Shown one piece after another: positions 22,380 through 34,600 of a DNA stretch of 64,000 nt. Numbering within the stretch: the first letter of the stretch is position 1; each line of letters opens with the position of its first letter. Made by a program: the position numbers and the translations under genes. The DNA comes from Corythucha ciliata. Taxonomy: Eukaryota > Arthropoda > Insecta > Hemiptera > Tingidae. The notes below the pieces were generated by a model that did no database searches, was not told the origin of the DNA, and saw only the letters and a program-made list of their open reading frames with translations. The stretch lies in assembly GCA_038030265.1 (NCBI GenBank), contig CM075943.1, forward strand, positions 6,138,001 to 6,202,000, written 5' to 3'.

Positions 22380-22800
22380 CTTTCTCAATATTAGCAGCAA
22401 ATTAGCAGGTTCTTTTACATTTTAGCCCCTCATTAGCAATTTTGTGTCATTTTTATTTATGGATTAGCGCTTTTTCTCAGTTCTAGCCGAGAATCAGTGG
22501 TTTTTTTTTTACTTATAGCCGTTTTTCTCAATTTTAGCTTGATAGTTGCCCTCAGAAGGCGAGTATTTAAATTATAAATACTAAATACATATTACAAAAC
22601 TCCTCGAATTTTGACTTTCCTCGGTTTTAGCCGCAAATTAGCGATTTTTCTCAATTTTAGCAGCGTAGTAGCGTTTCTAACCTTTGAATTCGCGAATTTT
22701 CTCAATTTTAGCCACGAACTGGCGTTTTCCTCAATTTTTTGCTTCAAATTAGCAATTGTTTCCATTTTCAGCATAGCCCTTTCCCAAGTTGAGCTGAGAA
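22380..22800 (+). repeat. Short-period repeat family A, plus orientation
   Basis: Units such as TCTCAATTTTAGCAGCGTAG and CGAATTTTCTCAATTTTAGC. The 22860-23245 stretch after it is unique, with no gene seen. Confidence 0.65.
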
Positions 22801-23249
22801 CTAGAGTTTTTGGTTTATTATTCATTCTGATTAATACACCCTATATTTTTGGTCAGAAATAAATTTTTACAACCCACCCTCAAACTTTTTCTGTGTACGT
22901 TTTAACATGTCTAGATTCGATTTCTGCAATGTCCGTCCGCCGTCCGGACCATATCTTGCCCTAGGATTGCTCGAAAAAACTCGTTCTTTCGCACGTGGAC
23001 TCCCTTTGGGATCTAGTTGGTCCTAACATCTGATCAGTTTGATCAAATAACTCCCTGGGGTTTTTTGGGCCAAAAGCGGGTCCAAAATTGGGATTTTCAA
23101 AGGTTTTGAGATCATAGGGGTGTAGGGTGTCGATTTTCATGTAATTTCAAGCAATTCGTGCAATAAGGCGAGCAGAAGTCCATCGTTTCTAGATCTCTAT
23201 TGTTAAAATTAAATCGAGGCGGAGTACGTCGGATAACTCACAGCTTTAA

Positions 23250-23640
23250 GGGGGAGTTGTACATGTGTTTCCTCGACCCCCCTCCAATCATACCTCGCCT
23301 ACTCCGCGTTACGGAAATTACCGCCGTATTTCTGCACCAATCGTGGACTTCAAGGGCTCATTTAAATCTTCAGGAAACTCCGCACAAGCGTACGATCTTG
23401 CTTTCCTAAATAAGTCGTCGAAAGAGTGTGAATTTTCAAGGTAAAAGTTTGTGTGCGTTTTACAGTTATTCTAGGGATGAAATATGAAGGAAGATCGTAC
23501 GCTTGTGCGGAATTTCCTGAAGATTTGAATGAGCCCTTGAAGTCCACGATTGGTGCAGAAATACGGCGGTAATTTCCGTAACGCGGAGTAGGCGAGGTAT
23601 GATTGGAGGGGGGTCGAGGAAACACATGTGCAACTCCCCC
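23250..23640. mobile_element. Palindromic MITE with TTAA target sites
   Basis: 391-bp element with arms of about 150 bp (23250-23400 and 23490-23640). It begins GGGGGAGTTGTACATGTGTT and ends in the complement. TTAA lies immediately outside both ends (23246-23249 and 23641-23644), the insertion signature of piggyBac-type transposases. Arms differ at only a few positions, so it looks young. No transposase is encoded. The open frames on both strands here are reflections of the palindrome. Confidence 0.78.
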
Positions 23641-23932
23641 TTAATAAAAATAAAACATTTCTAGTCAAAATGTGATACAACCTGTAGGCTGTGTAAACTT
23701 AAATTGATTGGACGTTCTGCCTAGTGCCTGTGATAATGTATATTTATAAGACTGAGCGAGCTTCTCGCGGTGCAACAAGTGGACGAGGGAAGGTAGGACT
23801 TCATGCCTACGGACCCGAGTGAATATAGTTAAAAATGTTAAATAATAAAATGTACCCGTGAACATGCCCTAACAGGGGCAAAACGTCGGGCGCTTGTTAA
23901 TAAATTAATAAAAAAGAGGCCTGCCCCCCTAT

Positions 23933-24042
23933 TCTGTAACTCTTAACGTGTGCGTTAGCGAAATAAACAAGGTGAATAATTGAAAGTAATCAGCTGAGAA
24001 ATTTTGCTAACGCGCGCGTTATGAGTTACAGAATAGGGGGGC
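23933..24042. mobile_element. MITE-like hairpin, TATTCTGTAAC family
   Basis: Arms GCCCCCCTATTCTGTAACTC (23933-23952) and its exact complement ending at 24042. It also contains inner complementary GTTAGC-type segments. Two bases separate it from the next hairpin. Confidence 0.65.
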
Positions 24043-24044
24043 TG

Positions 24045-24181
24045 GGGGCCTATTCTCTAACAACAAGCAATATTTTTTTCGCCAGCCATGTGTTTATTTC
24101 ATTCATTTGTTTGAAGAAAATTAATGAAATAAACATATGACTTCGAAAAAGCTATTGCTTCGGAGTTAGAGAATAAGCCCC
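24045..24181. mobile_element. MITE-like hairpin, TATTCTCTAAC family
   Basis: Arms GGGGCCTATTCTCTAAC (24045-24061) and the complement of GGGGCTTATTCTCTAAC ending at 24181, with inner pairing of TTTATTTCATTCATTTG-like segments. Related in layout to the neighbouring hairpin and to 6441-6563. Confidence 0.6.
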
Positions 24182-24244
24182 CTGGTTTGGACATTTAAAA
24201 CCCTCAGATTCATTATGGCCTCATCCAAAAACAAGTGGAAATCA

Positions 24245-25590
24245 TTTGTTTCGCGAATTAAAGTTTTTCCTAAACTTTATCCGCGAATTAGCGATTTTTG
24301 TTAATTTTAGCTGTGAAATAGCGTTTTCTGCTAATTTTGCAGCGAATTAGCATCTATTCTCTTTTTTATATGAAATTCCCGAAATTCGGGACATGAATCA
24401 ACGACATGGCGATGTGTGATGATATTGGCGTGACCGCCAATATCATGTTATCAATTAAAATTTTATTGGTCAGTCTCATGGCAACTGATGTAATAGGAAC
24501 AGGCTCGGCAGATGAATTGAAGAATACATAGAATAAGATAACTTTGCTGAGTGTATCGTGTATCCATCCCAAGCGGAAATGGTAGTTATCTTGAATTGGT
24601 CACGAATTGTGCCAGTCTCCCCCCTTCGTTCTCTTGAATTTTTTTATGGGATTGTTTAGAAAATTCGGCAATTTTTTGTCTTTGAAATCAAGGGGTAGGG
24701 GAGATTTCAAGAAATCTCGAAGGTAATCTAGGGCTTTTGTTAAATTGAATTTTTGAGCCGAATTTGGGACCGCTAGGATGAACTAGTGAATATTAACTCT
24801 ATATTTACACTTCCAAATTGGGGGGACCAACCCTCCTCCTTGACTTTTTCAAACAATGAAAATAGGAATCGAAGGCTCCTTTAACATGGAGTATTTCATG
24901 GAGTATACATAATATGATGATTCTAGAATCAACTGGTGAATTGCAGTGATTTTTTGACCAGTTCAAGCCCTATTTTCCCTCACTCCATATCGACCGATTT
25001 GGCTCAAATGCAATACCGACCGGTGTCTTACGACTACTGATTTTTGTGCCAAAGCGCGTTCCGCTAAATTATAAGAATTCCGGAGACCACTGAAATCGTG
25101 TTCCAGAGGTTCTGAAACATGAAAACAACATACCATGGCCCTTATTTGCGAATGAAATGCTCTAAAAATTGACGTGATGTGTGTGATTCTGTATTAGCGT
25201 TTTCCACTTGCACAAAATTCTGCTTTGATGCAGTTCATTTCTTTACCCCTCGTTTATGTTAATGGAAAAGGCGGGTGGAAATGAAGAGCCCGTTGTAGAT
25301 TTATAAGAAATGGAAACTCAGTGAGTTCATAGCAATTAAATAAAAGAAAACATTCCACACCTATGATCTTTTTTATCGAGTTACGTAGAAAACTTTGCTG
25401 GTTACGATTCGAAGACGACCGTTTCACCCTTCACCCCTCACACTCCTAATGCGGTGCAACCTTCTGGGCAATTTGGGAATTATAATTGAAGGAGCCTTAC
25501 AGACCGGTGATTTTCAGCACTCTCTCTTGGGTCAAGGTGTTTTGATAGGTTTTGGAAAGTAGAGCCAATGATACAGCCGGGATTTAAATA
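24245..25590. other. Short family A patch, then unique DNA without a gene
   Basis: 24245-24365 is family A in plus orientation. From 24366 onward the sequence is non-repetitive. It includes a perfect GATATTGGCG/CGCCAATATC palindrome at about 24421-24445 lying inside an unconvincing 68-codon minus frame. No exon signals recognised up to 25590. Confidence 0.4.
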
Positions 25591-25591
25591 G

Positions 25592-25870
25592 TATATTGTA
25601 CAACGAGTGAGTAAAATGTGAATTTACTTGGGAGTTGTAGTTTGAAAGCACGAGCCGTTCATTCAGCCGTTCTCGCCTGCGGCTCGTGCTTACAATACAA
25701 CGAGCAAGGAAATTTACTTTTCTCGCGACTTGCGGGTAAAGTATACCATTTATATTCCACGTAGAAGGAGTAAAGTTGTTTTTTACTGGCCTCAAAAATC
25801 ACAATGGGTAAATAACAACTTTACTAACTAGTGAGTAAAGTTGTTTTTTACTCATTCCTGGCCGAGCAAG
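25592..25870. repeat. Inverted-repeat DNA with a strong GCACGAGCCG hairpin
   Basis: AAGCACGAGCCG at 25646-25657 pairs perfectly with 25680-25691. Weaker outer pairing (GTATATTGTACAACGAGTGA with the complement of GCAAGTCGCGAGAAAAG-type sequence) continues outward, and GTAAAGTTGTTTTTTACT repeats follow up to about 25855. Probably an old MITE cluster. Confidence 0.4.
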
Positions 25871-26133
25871 AAATGGTTGTTGCTCTTGTTTGACCGGTAG
25901 AGCGCAGCGGTGCCTCCACTAGCAATTGGAGGCGAACAGCGCCGCCAGCGCTGTGTCAATGGCAAGAAGATGAATTAATACAGTCCAGATCAAATGTAAA
26001 CAAACCTCTTGATTACAAGGGAGCTTGAGTTCAGTTTTGTTATTTTAGTGCGTTTTTGCTTATTTTCGCGAAACTGCTGAGAATTGACGAAATTTGTGAA
26101 GTGAGCGATTGCACCCATAAATCTAGAAATTTC

Positions 26134-26337
26134 ATGGAGGCCGAAGAACTTATAGCTGATGGTCTCGTTGTCCTCACATCACAGGGAAATTGCCTTCCCA
26201 TTGATTTACCAGGTTGAAGGAGTTCTAGCGAGCCAGGTCAATTGCTTGAGAGTTACTAGAGTCAAGTGTAGTAATTGTAAGGCAGGTAGCTCAGGCTCTT
26301 GCAAGCACGTTGTTGCCTCCTTGGTGTCCGTCAACCG
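26134..26337 (+). pseudogene. SWIM zinc-finger protein fragment
   Basis: An ATG at 26134 opens MEAEELIADGLVVLTSQG. After a frame change near 26210 the sequence continues VEGVLASQVNCLRV and CSNCKAGSSGSCKHVVASL, ending VNR at a GTATGT donor. C-x2-C-x7-C-x-H resembles the SWIM zinc finger (normally CxC...CxH). The G-x-CKHV-x-A-x-L context is typical of SWIM domains next to YqaJ-like nucleases in animal mobile and uncharacterised proteins; that link is from memory. The frame break argues for a pseudogene. A mutated copy lies inverted at 26753-26886. Confidence 0.5.
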
Positions 26338-26752
26338 GTATGTTGTAGTTCTTAATTTTTGTATTTGCCGTGTTTGAAGGGGAACAAACATATAAAATTT
26401 GTTTAAACACCCTGTTGTCTCACACGTTGTGTGGCTCGATGAGTATGAGAGAAAAAAAGAGGATATCTGGTGCGTGCAGCACTGTCACGAAGCCGTAGCA
26501 CTTCGGTCCATGATTTTATTCTAATCTGGGAACTTTTTTCACTACCATTTCCGGGAAAGAACGAACCGGTACGGTTTTATAATTTTTCTTCGTTGCCGTA
26601 AGCCAAGAGCAGGCCAAACCAGTGGCTGAAATTTCTTCGGTTTTGTCTGCTATGCTTGGCAACCCAGGGTGTGTACTTGTGTAGTACTTGTCTACTCGTA
26701 GTAGAAGTAGGTGCCTTCAAGCAAAGCAAAAAATGTGAGAACTACAACATAC

Positions 26753-26886
26753 CGGTTAACGGACATCGAGGAGGCAACAACGTGTTTGGAAGAACCTGAG
26801 CTATATGACTCCTGTCCTACAATACTACGCTTGACTTTAGTAACACTCAAACAATTGGCCTGGTACATACAATGTTTTTCCCTGCT
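26753..26886 (-). pseudogene. Second SWIM fragment, inverted and degraded
   Basis: Minus-strand reading gives QANCLSVTKVK, then SSGSSKHVVASSMSVNR up to the same donor position as the plus copy. The key cysteines are lost (CKHV has become SKHV, and the CSNCK segment is scrambled by a small insertion), so zinc binding is gone. The two copies face each other about 415 bp apart. Confidence 0.5.
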
Positions 26887-26989
26887 AGAAAGAAGGCTCA
26901 TATCTAAAAAATTGTATGAAAATAAATAATGAAATTTTGCGAAATTCCTACAATAATCCTTGAAATATGCAAATTTATGCAATATTGCT

Positions 26990-27617
26990 CAAATGTGCAG
27001 AAATATGCAGCATAAAATTTGAGCAACAGCATCCCAAAGACAAGATTCGGTTAAGTGCCTTATCACCATGGACATAATTAGCAGAAAAAATATGCATAGG
27101 TACATACACGCAATACGGGCCTAATGATAGAATGAAAGGGGCGAAAGAGTCCACAAAATAATAATTGTTAATTTCTTCCTGCAAGTGGAACTGTCGCTCT
27201 CATAAAGGTGTCCTTTCGAAAAACAAAATAAAAGAAAGAAACTTACCCATTTAGTTGCAAAATTACAGTTCGAGGACAAGGCCAGGCAGCAACTTGGAAG
27301 AAATCAGGTGATTTGCTCTGAGGAAACTGCAGCCTTGGAATTTTCAGCCGACAAGGCAACGAGTAGATCTTAGCGCACCATAAAATCGACTAAAAATTTT
27401 GAATCAACCGGAAATAAGCTATCTTAATGGTCAAAAATTAGAGAAAAAACGAAAAAGTACAAACCAAAATAATCCGCTCTGCTCGTATCTCTGCAACCTC
27501 TTTCACCCTTATCAAAACAGATGATTAACGCTTATCAGTTGACCTCTTTGTCAGGAAATTTCTTTTGAGACTCTTCAGTTCTCGCAGCACCCGAAAAATC
27601 CCTTTAGATCCGCAAAA
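26990..27617. promoter_or_regulatory. Upstream region of UQCRB
   Basis: Unique sequence with no accepted gene. The 50-60 bp before the UQCRB ATG (TTCAGTTCTCGCAGCACCCG) look like a short 5' UTR without a TATA box. Promoter assignment is positional only. Confidence 0.3.
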
Positions 27618-28166
27618 ATGGCATCAAAAGTAGCAACCAAAGCTCCAACGTGGATGGGTAAGTACCGGCTTGCGTTTAGTCAAGTGGAATTGAATCGCCC
27701 GACTAATTTGGAGGATTTTCTAATCGTAATTTAGGGCCTCTCCGTAAATGGGCATACAATCTTTCCGGCTTCAACAAACTGGGTATGATTATCATTGATT
27801 TGCAAAGGCGTTCAAGTGTTCAATCGTTTTAATGGTTCAGGACTTATGCACGATGACGTTCTGTACGAGTATCCAGACGTTAAAGAGGCACTCAGAAGGT
27901 TGCCTGAAAATCTTCAACAGGAGCGCAATTTCAGAATACTGAGGGCGATGCAATTGACAATAGAGCATGACATCTTGCCCAAGGAAAAATGGACCAAGTG
28001 GGAGGAGGTAAAGACATTTTGACTAGTGTTTGCCCGTTTGGCTGGGTACTACAATGAAATGTGGGGGGGATGTATGATGTTGTAGGATGTGAAATACCTA
28101 AAACCCTACTTGGACGAAGTCAGGAAGGAGTGGGCTGAGAAGGCGGAATGGGAGAAAGATCATTGA
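27618..28166 (+). CDS. UQCRB: Cytochrome b-c1 complex subunit 7 (UQCRB/QCR7), 4 exons
   Basis: Small matrix-side subunit of respiratory complex III. Exons 27618-27657, 27735-27782, 27841-28007 and 28086-28166 join in phases 1, 1, 0 to give 111 aa, the length I recall for the human protein. Signatures: RKWAYNLSGFNKLGLMHDD, EALRRLPENLQQERNFRI, RAMQLTIEHDILPKEKWTKW and the acidic end VRKEWAEKAEWEKDH. Introns are 77, 58 and 78 bp with clean GT-AG ends. There is no cleavable presequence, as is usual for this subunit. It lies tail to tail with NOMO (520 bp between stops). No sign of damage. Confidence 0.96.
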
Positions 28167-28292
28167 GTAACCGTTTTTTAGTTTACAAAAATTTAGGAAT
28201 TGTGTACAAATTGTTAGATTTCGAGAAAAAAAATTGTTCATTTTCGCAACAGTCAAGTCGGTGCTGTCGCCGACAAAACCAAAAATATGGCA

Positions 28293-28298
28293 AATAAA
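28293..28298 (+). terminator. UQCRB polyadenylation signal
   Basis: AATAAA 127 bp after the UQCRB stop, followed by a T-rich stretch, is the first canonical signal in the 3' flank. Confidence 0.55.
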
Positions 28299-28386
28299 CT
28301 AAGCTGCGTTGATTAGACACGTTTATCATCCATACAAATGGATATTTGAGTTTATGGTTTCTTTAAGGTTAGGAGGAGGGTCAGTG

Positions 28387-28610
28387 ACGTCATTTCACAG
28401 GAAAATGGCGGATATAATCCGTTGGATGATGAAAAACTAATACGAGACCCGAAATTTAACAAAATGTTGTTTAATCCCGTTTCCTTCACAAAAGTCAAGA
28501 TTTCATCCCTCGAAATCAGTCACAGTTTGTACAGAGGGGAATGTTTGCAGTGTCAACAAACTATACCATTAAACCAGCGTTTCCAACTGATTTTTTTCAC
28601 ACCATTATAG
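28387..28610 (+). pseudogene. Possible gene fragment between UQCRB and NOMO
   Basis: An ATGGCGGAT start context at 28405 is followed, two bases out of frame, by a protein-like frame PLDDEKLIRDPKFNKMLF then NPVSFTKVKISSLEISHSLY and GECLQCQQT, stopping at 28608-28610. It looks like the N-terminal part of a conserved protein with one frameshift, perhaps a truncated retrocopy. No downstream exon fits before NOMO begins on the other strand. Family not recognised. Confidence 0.3.
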
Positions 28611-28685
28611 TAATTTAATACTAGAAAAAAAAACAGACCTGATCATTGGATCGCGGGACTAGAAATCAGAGGTGTAGAAAAACAA

Positions 28686-31600
28686 TCACGTTTTTCTTGT
28701 CTTGGCCTTCTTCTTCGGATAGTCCATAAGAAATTGATCCGAAGACGCGTCATCATTCCGAACCTCGCGGAAATCGTTCCGCGAGTGTTCAAGAAAATGC
28801 GTGACGAGACCGACGAGACTCTCCTTGTTGTAGAAGGCGAGACCGAGTAAAAACAGTAGGGGCAGTGCGAAATACGACGAGGCGCTCAGGTCGGGCTCTC
28901 TAAAACGGAGCCGGGGTGAGAACGTAAGCCGGAAACTTTTAAACGTAGCTCCGTTCGCTTTAAAGTGAATAGGCCGATTGGTATACTCGTAGGTGGCTGT
29001 GGACAAGGACGATTCGAGTCTGAGTATGTAGCCTCGGCCGTCGGCTACAAGACGCGGTAGAGTGACCACCTTTTCCAGCGATAAAAAACCGAAATTATAA
29101 AATAAATTATTTATAAAAATAATTTCGAAACGACATACGTACCACGCTCGAAAGCGAATAATCATTCGGGCTCGGCTTGTAATTGGACAACTTGATAAGA
29201 GCGACGCTCGTATCCGGAGTCTCTTCGCGGCTCAGCACGACTCTTAACGTTTTCAAGTCTTCAGGACGATCGGGCACCACATAAACGGCAACGTCAATCG
29301 AGTTCGACGGGCGAATACTGTACAACTTGAGACCTTTGATGTCTTCTTCGCCGACTTGAATTTTAATGTCGTCCGACGAGATTTCCCCATTGGAAGAGTC
29401 TTCAGAAGCTTTCACCCTAACGTTGTACTCACACTGAAACACCATAAGTGTTGCATTTTTCTAGGATTAAATACGTTTTTTTTTACAGAAACTCACGTTC
29501 GGTTTAAGGCCACGAATACGGAAATTTCCGTTTTCCGTCGAAATTGTTTCTTCCTGCAGAATCTCACACGGAGCAAGTCCAACGGCTTCAACAGTCACTC
29601 CCGACTCACCCTCGCCCGAAAGACATACAACCTTTCCAAAGCTGCTGTACGCTACACGTTCTCCACTACGACAACATTTTCAACACCAAACTCAACTTTA
29701 AACAACAAAAAAAACCAAAAAAACAAACCTCAAACTAATTTGCACAGTGGCGCCCTCTTCGACGTTAACGATTTTATTCGATGGATGAAAACGATACTCT
29801 TTCATCATGGGCTTCAGAAAATATTCTCCCGGACTGAGCGACAGGAAAGACATGGTGCCATCGGCGTTGGTTTGAGCATTTTTCCTGTAGTTTTGTCCAC
29901 CCGAAAGAGACAGTAGCACGCCCTGCAGAAAGAAGAAAAAAGAGTGAGCGGGAAAATGTGGTGAACGCGGTTAAAAAAAAAAAAATTGTAGTACCTGAAG
30001 GCTTTCGCTGGAATTGGAGTCTTTGACGTTGACGATAATTTCTGCCAGTTTATGAGCGTTGAAATTGCCCGTGCCTTTAATTTCAGTGAGGACAAATCCC
30101 TCTTTTTCGGCGATAACCCTGTGACGTGACAGTGACGAATTACAAAAACGGAGAGTTGTAGGCATTTATTCGGTGAGTTTGTACTTGTAATGAGGCGACG
30201 GCTTCACCGGAGGAAATTTATAACTTCCGTCGGGGGAAGTCGTTTGCGACATAATCACTTGACCGGCTTCACGAACGACATTGATGAGAACGTCGGCGAG
30301 TCCTTTGTTCTCGGCTGTAGTGACCTTTCCTGAAAAAAAGAAAAAGAGAAACCACTATTTCAGGGCCCACAGTCCACACATTTACCCAAAGGCCAGAGTC
30401 GTGGAGAGAATATTCGGACCCGTGGAGGGGGGGGGGTGGAAATCGATGGGGGGGGGTTTCACAGACCCCTCCCCCAATTCCTCACAAGAATAGTATCTCC
30501 CTATAGTGCCAAATCCCCATCAAAGCTCCTAACCACAGCCAAGCCCCAAAGCACAGCAAACCTCAAAACCACAGCAAACCACCAAACCACGGAGTAACTC
30601 CAACCGTAGCAAATTTACTACCACAAAAAGCTCTAAGCTCAGTAAAATCTCCACACTGGCGGATCTACACCTATCGGGGCCCGGGGCGGATATCTCTACG
30701 AGGCCCCCAAACTCTAAAAAAGCTATAGTTTAACGCCAGGTACATGGAACTTCACGTACCAAAAAATTGTATTGTTTATTTAATAAACAGTACAATTTTT
30801 TGGTACCTAGCGTTAAATTATGCCTTTTCCAAGCCACTTATTAGCGCTATTTCAACACCATATCCTCCAATTAGCGCTTATGCTCAATTTACACTGTTAA
30901 TTGACCATTTTCTCAATTTTAGGCACGAATGAGTGCTTTTCGTTCATTTTACTTCCATGTTCACGTAGGGAAGGAAGTTTGGTAATGGCAAAAAAAAAAA
31001 AAAAAAAAAAAAAATAGCTGACACCAGATTCGTGTTCCTGGACCCCGAAAAGGCCTAAATCTCGATTTTCAGTATGGCGTCTGTCGTCCACTTTTTTCTC
31101 GACAGATCTGGACGAGTGATGGCTCAAAAGTCGTGTCTTCATCTCTAGGTGTACACAGTAAAATTTGAAAACGATTGGTTGAGCGTTTTGGAAGATATTA
31201 TAACAAATGTGTTCGAAGTAAAAACGGTTGGACCCTTATAATTCCAAGAGAATATTATAAAATTTGATTATGGATCGCTTAAAATCGTCATCTAGGTTCC
31301 TGGAAGACGCTGCTAAAATTTGAATAAGATTTGTTGAGCGGTACAGTTGCTAAGGTTTGGAATGCGCTTCAGCTCTTTTTTTGCCCCAAACCTATCTCCT
31401 ATCAGAATTTTAGTCCGATTTCCTCTCATGATGGTTTAAAATGACCACAACAAAATTCCCCATCGATGAACTGGCCATTTTTTCGAAATTCAATTTGGTT
31501 ATTTTTAAATTAATTTTTTAGTCGCGAATAACGTTTTTCTTTGTTTTTACCTATTCTTTAATTTGCGCTTTTCCTCAATTTTATAGCCACAAATTAGCAT

Positions 31601-34600
31601 TTTTTTGTGCACTTCTCCTCAATTTTTTAGTTTTTCTCAGTTTTAGCCTCGATGTAGCCTTCAGCTCGAATTTTGATTAGGAATTGAGTTTCCCAGTCTC
31701 TAGCCGCGAATCAGCGTTTCGCCCAATTTTAGCCGCGACTTCAGCGGGGTTTTCAAATTTTAGCCGCGAATTAAGTTTTTTCCCAAATTTTAGCCGCGAA
31801 TTAGCGTTTTTCTTGTTTTTATCCGAGAATTAGTGAATTCCCTCAATTTTTGTCGTTTGCCTTTAATTTCACCGACAAATTATCGACTAAGCCCACCGCG
31901 AATTATTGAGCTTGTTCTCAGTTTCAGCCTCAAAGTTGCCATCAAAAACTATTTTGATGGTTTTCTTTGTTGATGCTTCGAGTTTCCTTGATTTTTGCCG
32001 CTAATCACCGATTTTCTCCCTCCAAGTGAGGAGGGGAGTAATCCCCTATATGTCCTTAGATAGGGTCATCTAAGCTCAATTATTCAATTAATTGACGGTC
32101 CCATTAGGAAAAAAAAATGACGTATTTTAGCCGCGAATTGGACATTTTCTCAATTTTAGTCACGAAAGAGCGCTTTTCGTTCATTTTCAGCCGCGAGTAA
32201 CGTTTTTCTCCGTTTTCACCTATTAGTTCCCGTACTTTCTCAATTTCATAGCCTCTTCGAATTTTTCTAATTTTAGCTGCGAATTAGCGTTTTTTCCTGC
32301 ACTTTTTCCGGTCATAAGTGATTTTCCTCAATTTTTCAGTTTTAGCCTCGACGCTGTCTTCAGAGCAAATTTTGATTAGGATTTGAGTTTTCTAGATTTT
32401 AACCGCGAATCAGCGTTTCGCCCAGTTTTGACCGCTAATTAAACGTTTTTTTTTTTGTTTTCTTTAGAATTTTAGCCGCGAATTAGCAATTTCCTTGTTT
32501 TTATTCGAGAATTAGTGATTTTCCTCAATTTTTGTCGTTTGCTTTTAATTTCACCGACAAATTGTCGATAAAGCCCACCGCGAATTGTTGAACGTGTTCT
32601 TAGTTTCAGCCTCAAAGTTGCCGTCGAAAACGACTTTGATATGGATTTAAGTTTTCTAGATTTTAACCGATAACCAGTGTTTCATCCAATTTTAGCCGCT
32701 AATCAGCGTTTTTTCAATTTTAGCCGTGAATTAGTGTTTTCCTCAGTATTAGCTTGAACGGTGCTTTCAGAAACTATTTTGATTTGGATTTGAGTTCACT
32801 CAATTATAGCCGCGAATCCAGCGTTTTTTTCTTCAATTTTATATCCGTGAATTGGCGTTTTTCATGACTTTATCCGAGAATTATTGATTTTTATCAATTT
32901 TTGTCGTTTGCCTCAATTTCACCACGTTCTAAATTTGAGCTTTTTCCCAGTTTTAGCCACAAAGTTGACTTCGGAAACAAGTTTGATTTGAATTCCGTGT
33001 TTTCTATATTTTAGCCGTTAGTTTGCGAATCAGCGTTTTTCTTGACTTTAGCCGCGAATCAATCTGCGATATTTAAAACATTTTAGCCGCTAATTAGAGC
33101 TTTTCGTCAATTTCATTCGAGAATTGGCGATTTTTCTTTAATTTAGCCTCGAATAAACTGCCGATGTTCTCCATTAATTTTACTTTAGCCGCGAATCAGT
33201 GATTTTCGCCGCTTTAGCATGAGGTTTTTTTCTCAATTTCATCCGCGAATTGACGAGTTTTCTTCATTTCAGCTGCACATTTTTGTTTTTTGTTTTTGTT
33301 TTTTTTTTTTTGTGACCTCGAATCATCTTCTGCCCTAATTCTAGCTGTTAAACGAGTTTACTCAATTTAAGCCGCTAATTAACTGACGATTTTTTATTTT
33401 TTTTTCAATTTTCTGGTGTGATTTGCATCATTTTGTATCCACGGATAAGCGTCTTTTCTCAATTTCACCCGCGAATGGACGATTTCCTCAATTTTAGCCG
33501 CTAATTAGCTTTTATTCTCACTTTGGCCGGCTAAATGGAGCTTTTTTTCTCAATGTCATCCGCGAATTAGCAATTTTCCTCAATTTTAGAAGCGAATAAT
33601 CAGCGTTTTTACGAATTAGCAGTTGCCCTAATTTTAGCTGCTTAATAAAAGGGTTTACTCAATTTTATCCGTAAATTAGCGATCTTTCTTCATTTTAGCC
33701 GCAAACTAACAGACGATTTTTCTACATTTTCTTGACTTTAGCCGCAAATACGTGATTTTCATCATTTTGGATCCGACAATTATCGCTTTTCCTACACGTC
33801 CTCATTTTAGCCGCTTATTAGAGCTTTTTCCTCAATTTCATCCGCGAATTAGCAATTTACTAGATTTTAGCCGCGAATTAATCAACGATATTTTGAAGAT
33901 TTGTAGCCGCTAATTAGATTTTGCCCTCATTTTAGACGCTAAGTAGTGTTTTTTCCCAGTTACATACGAGAATTAGCTATATTCAATTTATCCGAAAATT
34001 AACCATGTACGATATTTTCCCAGTTTTCAGACTTTAGCCGCGAATTAGTGATTTTTATCATTTGTCACCGCGAATTAGTGATTTTTATCATTTGTCACCG
34101 CGAATGACATTTTTCTTAATTTTAGCCGCGAATTAACTGGCGATTTTTCTCGATTGCAGCCGCGAATAAGTGATTTTCATCATTTCGTCATCATTCATTG
34201 ATTCATCATCAGTTTCCTATTTTTCGAGCTGAATGGCCGGCACGGAGGAATTACGAAACGAAGCCCAACTGGCCACCTTTCTCCCAGCTCCGTCCCGCGT
34301 GAATACTAGAAAAACAAAATACAACTTACCGGTAATCACCTGCCCCTTTTCTGCAACAAACATCGGCTCGGTGGCGTTGACGCAGTAGCTCTCACCCTTG
34401 ATTTCACTCGACGCGGGGTAAAAAAGGTAAATCCCGGCGCTAGGCACTAATTTGACGGCTTCGCCTTCTTTCAACTGAAGTTCAAACTCGTAGGTAAAAC
34501 CATTTTTGTCGTTTCCAATCAGCGTGGGTTTAATCCTGAAAATTAATAGAAAATTTAGTGCAAGAAGGGAGAGCTATGGATCGGGGGGAGAGGGGGGAGA

